From JAGOUN01 sp040389005 (GTDB lineage Bacteria; Pseudomonadota; Gammaproteobacteria; JAGOUN01): a stretch of 50,442 nucleotides of DNA. The DNA lies in assembly GCA_040389005.1 (NCBI GenBank), contig JAZKAS010000033.1:1-50442 (forward strand), written 5' to 3'. The position numbers and the translations under genes are program-made. Of the stretch, positions 27,183-35,304 are shown piece after piece; the first letter of the stretch is position 1; each line of letters begins with the position of its first letter. The notes below the pieces were generated by a model that was given only the letters and a program-made list of their open reading frames with translations, ran no database searches and was not told where the DNA came from.

Positions 27183-27374
27183 TCAGAATTTCTCCCAGAT
27201 TTCTTTATCTTCTGCCGGCTTAACGAGCGACGCACCATCTCGTAATTGTGCAATGCGCGCATGTTTGGCAATTTCTTTTTTCTGAGATTGCGATTTTTCA
27301 GGATGCGATTGATCAAATTGAATCAGAAAATCATCGATTTCACTGACAAATTGACGTTTAAGTGGATTCAACAT
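27183..27374 (-). CDS. Small conserved-looking protein upstream of xthA
   Basis: 63 residues, highly charged, no membrane segment: begins MLNPLKRQFVSEIDDFL, with a coiled or helical middle rich in Lys/Gln/Ser (HPEKSQSQKKEIAKHARI) and ending AEDKEIWEKF. I cannot name the family. The stop is 2 bp from the xthA start, so the two should be co-transcribed, and the compact layout favours a real gene. It is divergent from rsmD; the gap of 49 bp must hold both promoters. Confidence 0.7.
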   Translation of the reverse strand: MLNPLKRQFVSEIDDFLIQFDQSHPEKSQSQKKEIAKHARIAQLRDGASLVKPAEDKEIWEKF

Positions 27375-27423
27375 AGCACTTTCTCACTCTTTAAACTTGC
27401 CGTATTATACGGGTAAATCATGG

Positions 27424-28005
27424 ATGCCACAAATGCTAAGCAATACTATCCGAATCATCGGTGGAAAATGGCGCGGAAAGAAATTGTCTTTTCCAGCGAA
27501 TTCCCCCGCCAGACCAACACTCGATCAAATTCGCGAGACGCTATTTAATTGGCTGCAGCCGATTATCAGCGAAAGCCGTTGTTTAGATATGTTTGCCGGC
27601 AGCGGCGCGTTGGGGATTGAAGCTTTATCTCGTGGCGCAGCGCATGTCACATTTGTCGATCAAGATGCTAGCACACTGATGCATTTAAGCCGTCAATTAC
27701 AAGAACTTAATGCCAATAACAGTGAAACGCTGCGCCTTTCAATGCCCGCAGGACTTTCCCAAATAAGCCCCCCGGCGTTTGCCCCAGTATTTGACATCAT
27801 TTTTCTTGACCCGCCGTTTGACTCAGATTTACTGGATCAAACATTAAATGCGCTCGCAACTAGCCCGCTCGTAAAATCAGGCACGCAGGTCTATTTTGAA
27901 ACGAGCTCGTATCATGAGTTCAATTTTAGCGACAAATGGACACTGCATCGTCATAAAAAAACCAAACGAATTTCATATGGCTTGCTGACTTATCAGAGTA
28001 TTTAG
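27424..28005 (+). CDS. rsmD: 16S rRNA m2G966 methyltransferase RsmD
   Basis: 193 residues from the ATG at 27424; another ATG three codons on (27433, MLSNTIRIIGG) is equally possible, while the upstream TTG is not. RsmD methylates G966 of 16S rRNA. Seen: RIIGGKWRGKKLSFP, RPTLDQIRETLFNWL, SAM motif LDMFAGSGALGIEALSRGA, VTFVDQDAS, and the catalytic motif IIFLDPPFDSDLL (DPPF). ftsY lies 1.35 kb downstream, close to the usual rsmD-ftsY association. Confidence 0.95.
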   Translation: MPQMLSNTIRIIGGKWRGKKLSFPANSPARPTLDQIRETLFNWLQPIISESRCLDMFAGSGALGIEALSRGAAHVTFVDQDASTLMHLSRQLQELNANNSETLRLSMPAGLSQISPPAFAPVFDIIFLDPPFDSDLLDQTLNALATSPLVKSGTQVYFETSSYHEFNFSDKWTLHRHKKTKRISYGLLTYQSI

Positions 28006-28058
28006 TTTATCTTTGAGAGCGACTTATTCAAATTTTATCATTACACAAGGAGTGTTTT

Positions 28059-28565
28059 ATGTCGCATACAAAAAAAATTGCAGCCAGCTGGCTAATAATG
28101 CTTGGCTGTCTCGGAACGAGCGCTTTTGCTCAAACCAGCCATCAGGCTGCCGATGCACTTACTCCTTTCGCCGAAAAAGGAACGGGCGCAGTCACCATCG
28201 GTCATTTAGCAACGGTGTGTGCGAGTGATGGCAATAATAGCAACAAAAAAGACATGCGACCCGTCACTTATTTCTGCTGCTTAGACGAGCGCAGCGGAGA
28301 TGTGCAATGGATGCTGGCAACTTCGATGAAGCGACCCGGTTTTGTCCACAACACTCTTGCCTGCCCACCTAACGCACGAGACGCTACCTGGCAATCGCAA
28401 GATCAAGTTTGCCAAACACCCCCCGCATTCTATCAAGATGGTGAAAATAAGCATGACTTAGCTTGTACTCATCCCGTAAGGCTACTCGGTTGGGTAGATA
28501 AAGACGCATATGGAAAACAATCACAAACAATAGAAACTCAAGAATCTGAGCTAACCGCGCCGTAA
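28059..28565 (+). CDS. Predicted secreted Cys-rich protein, unknown
   Basis: 168 residues. ACAAGGAGTG upstream of the ATG is a strong site. Signal peptide of about 24 residues ending SAFA. The mature part has six Cys (ATVC, FCC, LAC, QVC, LAC), enough for three disulfides, and Trp/Asp-rich stretches. No family recognised. It sits between rsmD and trmB, with its own ribosome site, and a hairpin follows the stop. It could be a periplasmic or secreted accessory protein. Confidence 0.75.
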   Translation: MSHTKKIAASWLIMLGCLGTSAFAQTSHQAADALTPFAEKGTGAVTIGHLATVCASDGNNSNKKDMRPVTYFCCLDERSGDVQWMLATSMKRPGFVHNTLACPPNARDATWQSQDQVCQTPPAFYQDGENKHDLACTHPVRLLGWVDKDAYGKQSQTIETQESELTAP

Positions 28566-28576
28566 GCACAGATCGC

Positions 28577-28614
28577 ATCGGCTGGCTTCTAACCGCTATT
28601 TGACGCCAGCCGAT
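28577..28614 (+). terminator. Hairpin between convergent genes
   Basis: A perfect 10-bp inverted repeat ATCGGCTGGC (28577-28586) / GCCAGCCGAT (28605-28614) around an 18-base loop, followed on the plus strand by ACCCTTTCTTATTTTC. It probably ends the secreted-protein transcript. Confidence 0.6.
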
Positions 28615-28622
28615 ACCCTTTC

Positions 28623-29312
28623 TTATTTTCTAAAAACCAAATCTCGCACAACATGTCCCAATCGTTCACCACGTTGTTCATATTTCGTCAATGGACGGGT
28701 TTCAGGTCGCGGGACAAAGTTTCCACTTTCTGCAGTGTTTTGCAAAGATGAAGCTTGCAAAACATTCAACATATGTTCGGCGTAGTTCTCCCAATCAGTT
28801 GCCAAATGCAAGCAACCTCCGGCTTTGAGTTTTTTTGAAATTAACTCTACCAAAGCAGGTTGAATCAAACGCCGCTTATGATGACGCGCCTTGGGCCAAG
28901 GATCAGGGAAAAATATACAAACTTTATCAACGCTGTTATCAGGGATAGATTGATTTAGCACCTCAACCGCATCGTGACAATACACGCGCACATTCTTCAC
29001 ACCCTTCTGTTGCGCTTGATGTAAAAAGGCGCCCACACCGGGTCGATGCACTTCAATGCCAATAAAATTTTGATCGGGATTATGCTCAATTGTCTCCAAA
29101 AGAGACGCGCCCATACCAAAGCCAATCTCTATTATTAACGGCGCGTTTCGCCCAAAAATAGACTGTGCGTCAATTTCGCTTTTTTCACACTCCAAGCCGT
29201 AGAATGCCCAGTTTTCAATCAACGCCTTTGATTGTGCAGGAGTGAAGCGCCCTTCGCGTTTCACGAAAGACTTAATGCGTCTTAGAGGATTAAGGGTTTC
29301 GGTAGCGTTCAT
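28623..29312 (-). CDS. trmB: tRNA (guanine-N7-)-methyltransferase TrmB
   Basis: 229 residues. TrmB makes m7G46 in tRNA variable loops. Seen: SAM motif IEIGFGMGASLLE (about residues 56-68), the GIEVHRPGVGAFLH region, the catalytic-site FPDPWPKARHHKRRL (Asp, Lys), HLATDWENYAEHML, and the C-terminal RPLTKYEQRGERLGH. Divergent from ftsY; the ftsY frame extends back into it but the conserved ftsY start does not. Confidence 0.96.
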   Translation of the reverse strand: MNATETLNPLRRIKSFVKREGRFTPAQSKALIENWAFYGLECEKSEIDAQSIFGRNAPLIIEIGFGMGASLLETIEHNPDQNFIGIEVHRPGVGAFLHQAQQKGVKNVRVYCHDAVEVLNQSIPDNSVDKVCIFFPDPWPKARHHKRRLIQPALVELISKKLKAGGCLHLATDWENYAEHMLNVLQASSLQNTAESGNFVPRPETRPLTKYEQRGERLGHVVRDLVFRK

Positions 29313-29358
29313 TGTCTTTTCTCAGTATCATTCTAGGCTTAAAAAAGGTGAGTATAGC

Positions 29359-30366
29359 ATGTTTAACTTTCTCAAAAAGAATCAAAACCAAAATTCAAAT
29401 AACCCTGTTATCGAAGAACCCAAATCCTCTTGGTTACAACGTCTTTCACAAGGATTCACCAAAACACGCCAGCAATTAAGTGGTGGCATCAAACAACTTT
29501 TTTCAGGATCAGTGAAAATTGATGATGAAACGCTAGAAGTGTTAGAAGCACACTTGCTTGCGGCCGATGTTGGCATAGAAGCCACGAGTAAAATTATCGA
29601 CACACTTAAAGAATCTGCTAAACAAAAAAAATTAACTACCGGCGAAGAGCTACAAGCAGAATTACAAACCATCATGGTTGAAATTCTCACCGCAAGACAA
29701 CACCCCCTTGTTATTCCAAAAGCAGATACGCCATTTGTATTGCTCATGATTGGCATCAATGGTGCTGGCAAAACAACCACTATCGGTAAATTAGCGAAGC
29801 GTTTTAAAAATGAAGGCAAATCGGTCATGCTTGCTGCAGGCGATACTTTTCGCGCCGCCGCCGTTGAACAACTCAGCGCTTGGGGCGAACGAAACGATAT
29901 TCCGGTTATCGCACAACAATCCGGCGCCGATAGCGCTTCGGTCATTTTTGATGCGTTACAATCTGCGAAAGCACGCAAAATCGATGTTTTAATTGCAGAT
30001 ACTGCAGGCCGTTTGCATACACAACAAGGATTAATGGCAGAGCTCGTCAAAATTAAACGCGTGATTCAAAAAATAGACGCAACTGCGCCCCATGAAACAT
30101 TGCTTGTACTCGACGCGAGTATTGGTCAAAATGCATTACAACAGGCGAAACAATTTAACGAAGCGATGGGAGTTACCGGAATTGTGATGACAAAATTGGA
30201 TGGCACTGCAAAAGGCGGTATGCTGCTATCAATTGCGCAAACGCTTGAAATTCCGATTCGTTTTATTGGCGTCGGCGAGCAAATTGATGACATGCAACCC
30301 TTCAATGCCGAAGCCGTTGTGAATGCTATTTTTTCTGAATCACCCCAATCTGAGTTAATCGTATGA
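29359..30366 (+). CDS. ftsY: Signal recognition particle receptor FtsY
   Basis: 335 residues from the ATG at 29359 (MFNFLKKNQNQ), behind AAGGTGAG. FtsY docks SRP-ribosome complexes at the inner membrane. Seen: a short Lys/Asn-rich N-terminal region in place of the long acidic A domain of enterics, then the NG domain with LEAHLLAADVG, G1 GINGAGKTTTIGKLA, LAAGDTFRAAAVEQL, G3 DTAGRLHTQQGL, G4 TKLDGTAKGG and FIGVGEQIDDMQPF. The stop overlaps the next start (ATGA). The next gene is ftsX, not ftsE. Confidence 0.96.
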   Translation: MFNFLKKNQNQNSNNPVIEEPKSSWLQRLSQGFTKTRQQLSGGIKQLFSGSVKIDDETLEVLEAHLLAADVGIEATSKIIDTLKESAKQKKLTTGEELQAELQTIMVEILTARQHPLVIPKADTPFVLLMIGINGAGKTTTIGKLAKRFKNEGKSVMLAAGDTFRAAAVEQLSAWGERNDIPVIAQQSGADSASVIFDALQSAKARKIDVLIADTAGRLHTQQGLMAELVKIKRVIQKIDATAPHETLLVLDASIGQNALQQAKQFNEAMGVTGIVMTKLDGTAKGGMLLSIAQTLEIPIRFIGVGEQIDDMQPFNAEAVVNAIFSESPQSELIV

Positions 30367-31280
30367 AAGATTATAAACCTGCAAAACGCGCTACTATCCG
30401 CAAATCAAAACGTTCAACCGAAAAGCGATCACATTTCGGTGTACTCATTCAAGCAATAGATTTACTCAGCCATCACTTGTTTGGTTTTTTTGTATTAATT
30501 GTGTTTACTTCTATTTTATTATCGCTTCCTTTAACGCTGACATATTTACTACAAGGCATGGGCAGCATTGGTGATGCACTGAATAAAAATGCACAAGTAA
30601 GTGTTTATCTCACACCGGGATTAAATGATGCCGATACAACCGAGCTCACCAACACACTTAATTCACGCGGTAACATGCAATTCGTAGGCTTTATTTCTCC
30701 AGACCAAGGATTGCAAGAATTTGAAAAACAATCTGGCTTAGAAAAGCTTAACGATTATATTAACACCAACCCGATTCCTGGCGTGATCATGTTAAAAATC
30801 ACAACGCCAGAGCCAAAGCTTGAAGAATTAAATCGAATTACCGAAGATTTAAGCAAGTTACCCGGCGTGGAAAGTGTAGCGATGAATGGCCAATGGCTTA
30901 ATCATGCTGTCTCAGTGATTACGTCTATTTCCACCTCTCTTGCTATTGCCACAGCAATCTCATTTTTTCTGAGCTTAGTGATTATCGTTGTATTATTAAA
31001 TTTTCTACTTCCCGAATCGCTAGAAGAAACCTCCAATTTAACGATGGTTTATTTAGGTATATTGTTAGGGATTATTACGGGTATTGCAGCGGATTATTGG
31101 GTGAGTTATTTTGCACACATGCTCGATCAACTTGCAGGACAAATGACTTTTTTAAATTTAACCCCTGATCATTTTCATTTGGCCGGGTGGGATATTTTTG
31201 TGAATCAAGTCGGTTGCTGGATAACACTCATTATTGCCGCACTAATTGTGCGGCATTATCATCGGCATATGAAAGGATAA
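30363..31280 (+). CDS. ftsX: FtsX-like cell division membrane protein lacking the FtsE-coupling loop
   Basis: 305 residues. Topology fits FtsX: a basic cytoplasmic N-terminus (KRATIRKSKRSTEKR), TM1 at about 42-65, a periplasmic ECD (about 70-185) with NAQVSVYLTPGLNDADT and FISPDQGLQEFEKQSGLEKL, TM2 at about 195-215, TM3 at about 228-248 and TM4 near 280-298. FtsX normally receives force from the ATPase FtsE through a cytoplasmic segment between TM2 and TM3 holding an (I/V)RL...RR.EI.(V/I)M.L(V/I)GAT motif. Here that segment is only about 12 residues (LPESLEETSNLT) and the motif is absent. ftsE is absent between ftsY and ftsX, which overlap by 4 bp. It may be FtsE-independent or degenerate. 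Confidence 0.85.
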   Translation: MKDYKPAKRATIRKSKRSTEKRSHFGVLIQAIDLLSHHLFGFFVLIVFTSILLSLPLTLTYLLQGMGSIGDALNKNAQVSVYLTPGLNDADTTELTNTLNSRGNMQFVGFISPDQGLQEFEKQSGLEKLNDYINTNPIPGVIMLKITTPEPKLEELNRITEDLSKLPGVESVAMNGQWLNHAVSVITSISTSLAIATAISFFLSLVIIVVLLNFLLPESLEETSNLTMVYLGILLGIITGIAADYWVSYFAHMLDQLAGQMTFLNLTPDHFHLAGWDIFVNQVGCWITLIIAALIVRHYHRHMKG

Positions 31281-31281
31281 A

Positions 31282-32307
31282 TTAATTCGTATACTGCATC
31301 CATAATGGCAACACCCTGGTTAAATAATTAGAAAATTTAAATAACCCAACGCTCGATTCACTAATGCCATAACGATCGGTAAATAACTCTGGATACGCCA
31401 CGCCTAAGCCAAATAATCCTGGCGCAATAATGCCGGTGCGCGCATCATATTTTCGACAATCAAGATCTTGCGATGCAAGATGTCTGGTTGTAAAACCAGT
31501 TGCATAAACAACATGATCACAAAATTGCAATGCTTCTTCTGCAGAATCATCAACAAGACAATGACGCGTTAAATTTTTAATCGATTGTCCTTGCAGATTT
31601 TCTTTCGCCCATTGCGCTGCAGAACCTTTTAGACCTGTATTATCATAAATAACATGATCCGCTTGAAATAAGGCATAACGCAACGGTGATCGATAAAAAT
31701 TCGTCACACGACACCCAGCGTCTAACAAATTTTTTATCACTAAAACACCTGAATGCGAAGCGCCAAAAACAACAACGCGCTGATTCGATTTAACGGTTTT
31801 TTTCAATAAATCAGGGTTCAAAGCAATGTTTAAAGTAATTTCATTTACGGGGACATCATAATGAGGTGTTTTGGGAGTCGAACCAATCGCTAAGATAACA
31901 TTTTTAGAAAATATAGTTTCTTCTGTGGTTATTAAATTCCAACCGCCTTGTAATTGTTGCAAAGAACGCACCGTGCATTTTTGATGCGTCACTTGTTGAC
32001 AGAGTTTTTCTGTCACCCATTGCAAAGGTTTTGCCATTTCACCCAGTAAACACGTATCGTTTTCATTTAAATGCGACAGCGTTAATTCTTTAGGGCAGTT
32101 GGCATAATCAAAGGACGACGTTGCTTGTAAGTATTTGGTAAATAAAGCCACTCGCGTATTACTCGGAACCGCGAACCAAGCCTGTCCAAAATCACCCACC
32201 AAAAATTCAGGATCTAACCACGCAATAGTTTCGGGAGCAACACCCGCATCCAATAATCGCCCTACCGCCAAAATACCCGCAGGACCTGCACCAACCACTG
32301 TCCACAT
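31282..32307 (-). CDS. FAD-dependent pyridine nucleotide oxidoreductase-like protein
   Basis: 341 residues from the ATG at 32307 (MWTVVGAGPAGILAVGRLL); an ATG 15 codons before would overlap the next gene. Seen: an N-terminal FAD-binding VVGAGPAG, GQAWFAVPSNTR, a central second Rossmann motif VVVFGASHSGVLVIKNLL, and VVYATGFTTR near the C-terminal third, matching the ATG motif of flavin monooxygenase-like enzymes. The substrate is not evident. It is probably co-transcribed with the DUF6356-like gene just upstream and is convergent with ftsX, 1 bp apart. Confidence 0.8.
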   Translation of the reverse strand: MWTVVGAGPAGILAVGRLLDAGVAPETIAWLDPEFLVGDFGQAWFAVPSNTRVALFTKYLQATSSFDYANCPKELTLSHLNENDTCLLGEMAKPLQWVTEKLCQQVTHQKCTVRSLQQLQGGWNLITTEETIFSKNVILAIGSTPKTPHYDVPVNEITLNIALNPDLLKKTVKSNQRVVVFGASHSGVLVIKNLLDAGCRVTNFYRSPLRYALFQADHVIYDNTGLKGSAAQWAKENLQGQSIKNLTRHCLVDDSAEEALQFCDHVVYATGFTTRHLASQDLDCRKYDARTGIIAPGLFGLGVAYPELFTDRYGISESSVGLFKFSNYLTRVLPLWMQYTN

Positions 32308-32318
32308 AAAATTTTTAT

Positions 32319-32603
32319 TCAATTTTGATCGCCCTTTTTTTGAATACAACACCGCTCCTGATGGGGCAAGTGACTATTAACCTTATCTAAAAAACCATCG
32401 CGCCGCTCGCCTTTGCAATAATCACCTGTCATTTTAGCGACCAATTTAGACGCAGTATATATACAGAGAAATGGAAAAAATGCATGAACAATAGCACCCA
32501 ATCCCGCAATTAATAAACGCCCCGCACTGATGAGTGAGAATCGCCAATGCTGCCAATACGTTTCATTCACAGCGTGGGGATGTTGGGTAAACCAGTTTTT
32601 CAT
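32319..32603 (-). CDS. DUF6356-like small membrane protein
   Basis: 94 residues. The first two thirds fit the short family I know as DUF6356: FTQHPHAVNETYWQHWRFSL, then an apolar segment (about residues 27-50, SAGRLLIAGLGAIVHAFFPF) and a TASK region. The family has no known function. The C-terminal 30 residues (ERRDGFLDKVNSHLPHQER) are polar and not part of the family core. It probably forms a two-gene unit with the flavoprotein, 11 bp downstream. It is divergent from rpoH. Confidence 0.7.
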   Translation of the reverse strand: MKNWFTQHPHAVNETYWQHWRFSLISAGRLLIAGLGAIVHAFFPFLCIYTASKLVAKMTGDYCKGERRDGFLDKVNSHLPHQERCCIQKKGDQN

Positions 32604-32647
32604 TCTGTCTCCTACGATTTCTAACAGTTTAAGGGAGGTTGCTTATG

Positions 32648-32676
32648 ATGACAATCCTAATCAGCTGATTTATAAT
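32648..32676 (+). promoter_or_regulatory. Sigma-70 type promoter for rpoH
   Basis: ATGACA (32648-32653, one mismatch to TTGACA), a 17-bp spacer, then TATAAT (32671-32676). The start would fall near 32683, giving a leader of about 24 nt before the rpoH GTG. A strong AAGGGAGG at 32631 lies before this promoter and so belongs to another, if any, transcript. Confidence 0.75.
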
Positions 32677-32706
32677 GTGCGCAACTCAATATTCGAGGAG
32701 CGATTT

Positions 32707-33567
32707 GTGTCTACAGCATTGCGCGTTTATTCCTCTGCTTTACCAGCATCAAGCCTGGACAATTTCATTCATTATGCAAATACCATCCCCATGCTTTCAC
32801 TTGAAAACGAACAAAAATATGCCACACGCTTGTTCTGCGAAGGGGATTTAAGCGCTGCCAAAGAACTCATTCTACCGCATTTACGTTATGTGATTAAAAT
32901 TGCTCGCGGTTATAGCGGTTATGGATTGGCATTAGGCGATCTCATTCAAGAAGGAAATATCGGCCTGATGAAGGCCGTTAAACGCTTTAACCCTGACGTT
33001 GGCGTTCGATTAGTGTCTTTTGCAGTGCATTGGATTAAAGCGGAAATTCACGAATTTATCATCAAAAATTGGCGAATTGTTAAAATCGCGACCACAAAAG
33101 CGCAACGCAAATTATTTTTTAATTTGCGCAAAATGAAACATCGTTTAGGCTGGTTTACCAAAGAAGAAATTCAAGACGTGGCCAAAGATTTGGGCGTAGC
33201 GCCTGAAGCCGTTATGCAAATGGAGGCACGATTAAACTCCGCGGATGCCTCCTTCGACGCCGCACCCGATAGCGATTCAGAGGAAGCCGCATTTTCACCG
33301 TCACAGTATTTGGTGGATCAAAGCGCTAATCCTGAACAAGCATTGGAACAAAGTAGCAGCGATGCCGTTCGACAAGAGTTATTATATCAAGCGCTCGATG
33401 ACTTAGATGAACGCTCAAAAATGGTTTTAAATGCTCGCTGGTTATCAACAGATAAAGCCACATTGCACGAACTTGCTGCGAAATTAGGCGTTTCTGCGGA
33501 AAGAATTCGACAGATTGAAGCTGCGGCATTTAAGAAAATTAAGGCTGTTGTTCAAGAGGCGGCGTGA
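32707..33567 (+). CDS. rpoH: RNA polymerase heat-shock sigma factor RpoH (sigma-32)
   Basis: 286 residues from a GTG at 32707 with GAGGAG 6 bp upstream; the frame is open further but that part is not RpoH-like and lies upstream of a good promoter. Seen: region 1.2/2.1 NTIPMLSLENEQKYATRL, GDLIQEGNIGLMKAVKRFNP (2.1-2.2), SFAVHWIKAEIHEFI (2.3-2.4), the RpoH box QRKLFFNLR, and region 4 with DLDERSKMVLNARWL and LGVSAERIRQIEAAAFKKI. The heat-shock promoter of groESL in this window is an obvious target. Confidence 0.97.
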   Translation: MSTALRVYSSALPASSLDNFIHYANTIPMLSLENEQKYATRLFCEGDLSAAKELILPHLRYVIKIARGYSGYGLALGDLIQEGNIGLMKAVKRFNPDVGVRLVSFAVHWIKAEIHEFIIKNWRIVKIATTKAQRKLFFNLRKMKHRLGWFTKEEIQDVAKDLGVAPEAVMQMEARLNSADASFDAAPDSDSEEAAFSPSQYLVDQSANPEQALEQSSSDAVRQELLYQALDDLDERSKMVLNARWLSTDKATLHELAAKLGVSAERIRQIEAAAFKKIKAVVQEAA

Positions 33568-33568
33568 C

Positions 33569-34219
33569 TTAAAAGCCAAATAATCCACCAATCGCTTGAA
33601 ATAAGACATTGAGAATGGGTTCTAAAATCACGCTGAGTACGCCAAAATACACCAACGCTAAAACTATAAAAAACCCATAAGGCTCGAGCAAGCTTAATTT
33701 ATATGCCGCAGGTCCTGGGATCAAACCCATTAACACTTTACTTCCATCCAAAGGCGGAATGGGAACGAGATTCAACACCATAAGCACTAAATTAATCTGA
33801 ATACCGATGACAGCCATGGTTTTAATCGGTATAAAAATTTGAGGTTGTGTCGCAAAAAAAAGAATAACAATTTTTAAAATTGCCGCCCAAAATAATGCCA
33901 TGATTCCGTTTGATGCAGGACCTGCTGCCGCGACCCAAATCATATCGATACGCGGGTTTTTCATATTTCGATCATTGACAGGAACCGGCTTCGCCCAACC
34001 AAAAATAAAACCACCAAACGTTAATAATAATGCCGGCACAATAATAGTTCCTACAAGATCAATATGCTTTAAAGGATTAAGCGTGAGTCGCCCCAATATT
34101 TTGGCACTGGGATCACCAAAACGATTGGCCACATAGCCGTGCGCGACTTCGTGTAACGTAATCGCAAATAGAACAGGAATAATGGCCGCAGCAATATATT
34201 GAATAGTTGAAAGTGGCAT
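33569..34219 (-). CDS. Site-2 protease family (M50) membrane metalloprotease
   Basis: 216 residues with about five membrane helices. Seen: zinc motif HEVAH in AITLHEVAHGYVANRFGD (about residues 20-37) and the second site PPLDGSKVLMGLIPG with the third-ligand Asp. These short M50 proteins, without PDZ domains, are related to RseP and SpoIVFB; substrates are mostly unknown. It is convergent with rpoH, 1 bp apart, and follows the OmpA-like lipoprotein on the same strand by 1 bp. Confidence 0.92.
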   Translation of the reverse strand: MPLSTIQYIAAAIIPVLFAITLHEVAHGYVANRFGDPSAKILGRLTLNPLKHIDLVGTIIVPALLLTFGGFIFGWAKPVPVNDRNMKNPRIDMIWVAAAGPASNGIMALFWAAILKIVILFFATQPQIFIPIKTMAVIGIQINLVLMVLNLVPIPPLDGSKVLMGLIPGPAAYKLSLLEPYGFFIVLALVYFGVLSVILEPILNVLFQAIGGLFGF

Positions 34220-34220
34220 A

Positions 34221-34868
34221 TTAAATTTGCTCGATTTCTTGCTCGCCCAAAAGCTGTTTCATCTCTTCCATTTCTTGCGAAGGATAAATAGTGATCTGAA
34301 TACGACGATTTAATGATTGCCCATAAGCACTCGGATCTTCGGTAATAGGCAAAGTATTTGCCATTCCGGCATATTTAAAACGTTGAAAGGCTTTTAAATC
34401 AATATTATCTTGTTGCCATAAAGTCAGTGCAAACAGTTGCGCCTGTTGGCGTGACAATTTTGCTTGCACTAACGCCATACCAATACCATCGGTATGTGCG
34501 GTGATAATGACATTTTGCCCAGGAAAACGTGTAATAATCTTGGCAACATTATCAATCAATGGATACGCACCGGGTAATAAATTTGCCGTACTCGGTTCGA
34601 ATAAAGCATCATCTGGCAACACAATCGTCACAAAACTGCCTGATTGATACACTTCACCCCCAACTTTGCGAATGTCTTTTGTCAAAACACTGTTCATCGG
34701 CCAATAAACATGAGACGCAGGATCCGAAGGCAATAAAACAGAATTAGAAAAAAGCGCATCACGCGCCACTGGGCCACTGGGCGGCGTAACTGCCGTGGGT
34801 TTTGAAGAACATGCGCAAAGAGCACATGCTAAAAATACGGAGCTCATTATCACTAATAAATTTCTCAC
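34221..34868 (-). CDS. OmpA-domain lipoprotein
   Basis: 215 residues from a GTG. A signal peptide with lipobox LCAC (Cys at about 20) predicts a lipid anchor. A linker and a beta part (VYWPMNSVLTKDIRKVGGEV) follow, then a C-terminal OmpA-like peptidoglycan-binding domain from about residue 90: DALFEPSTANLLPG, ITAHTDGIGMALVQAKLSRQQAQ, and SLNRRIQITIYP (the NRRI motif). Pal-like proteins and the DotK/IcmN lipoprotein of type IVB systems share this layout; with no Dot/Icm gene nearby I cannot choose. Followed directly by the M50 gene. Confidence 0.85.
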   Translation of the reverse strand: MRNLLVIMSSVFLACALCACSSKPTAVTPPSGPVARDALFSNSVLLPSDPASHVYWPMNSVLTKDIRKVGGEVYQSGSFVTIVLPDDALFEPSTANLLPGAYPLIDNVAKIITRFPGQNVIITAHTDGIGMALVQAKLSRQQAQLFALTLWQQDNIDLKAFQRFKYAGMANTLPITEDPSAYGQSLNRRIQITIYPSQEMEEMKQLLGEQEIEQI

Positions 34869-35112
34869 GCGTTCGCTGCCTTGTTTTCAAAATGCTTAGG
34901 GTAATTATGCTACGGTCTTTACCTTGCGGCAATGCAATAGTTGATTTTTAGCTAAGTACAGAAAAAATGCATTAGTTGGCGATTTTTAAAGAAGGCGCCA
35001 ATGATAATCTGATCGCACTCGAGTATTTTGATTGGTTTCTTTTACAATAGAACACTAAATCTGGCTGGGCTGTAGAGGTTGATCCGGCAGTCGCCCTTTT
35101 TTTCGTGCCAAT

Positions 35113-35137
35113 AAAAAACCCGGCTGAAGCCGGGTTT
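35113..35137 (-). terminator. Intrinsic terminator downstream of groEL
   Basis: Stem AAACCCGGC (35137-35129 read on the minus strand) / GCCGGGTTT with loop TTCA, followed on the minus strand by TTTTTTAT. It lies about 160 bp after the groEL stop on the same strand, so it should end the groESL transcript. Confidence 0.8.
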
Positions 35138-35170
35138 AAATCTAGATGAAACAAAAGCGTTTCGACGGAG

Positions 35171-35304
35171 AGATAATTCTAAGTATTTTGCTTTGTGACT
35201 AGACGTCTGCGAAGCTGATTTTGGGAGTGTACATCTTCTTAGTACATGACCGAAATCGGCAAGCAGACAACGACGTCACGAAGCAAAAAACGACGAATTA
35301 TTAC
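35171..35304. repeat. Long imperfect palindrome abutting the groEL stop codon
   Basis: About 134 bp. The outer arms read GATAATTC...GCTTTGTGAC on the left and match the complement of GTCACGAAGC...GAATTATT on the right (about 22 of 28 positions). Inner arms GTCTGC/GCAGAC and GCTGATTTTGG / CCGAAATCGGC continue the pairing. Several mismatches are U-G pairs if plus-strand RNA is folded. It covers the first base of the groEL stop. The rest of 34869-35300 holds only the terminator. Confidence 0.65.

Noticed and set aside
32645..32668. Seven-codon leader peptide (ATGATGACAATC...TGA) behind AAGGGAGG upstream of rpoH
   Set aside because: It overlaps the rpoH -35 box, so it would lie before the transcription start; the good ribosome site is probably chance or belongs to a longer upstream transcript.
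34221..34868. DotK/IcmN of a type IVB secretion system
   Set aside because: Only the generic lipoprotein plus OmpA-domain layout is seen and no dot/icm gene is in the window; kept as an alternative only.
34972..35154. 60-codon minus-strand frame beginning in the groEL terminator
   Set aside because: Its start lies in and around the terminator hairpin (the LNPASAGF-type peptide is a common artefact of such hairpins), and it has no ribosome site.
34869..35300. tRNA or other structured RNA gene in the groEL-OmpA gap
   Set aside because: No cloverleaf or T-loop consensus was found; only a terminator and a palindrome are visible.
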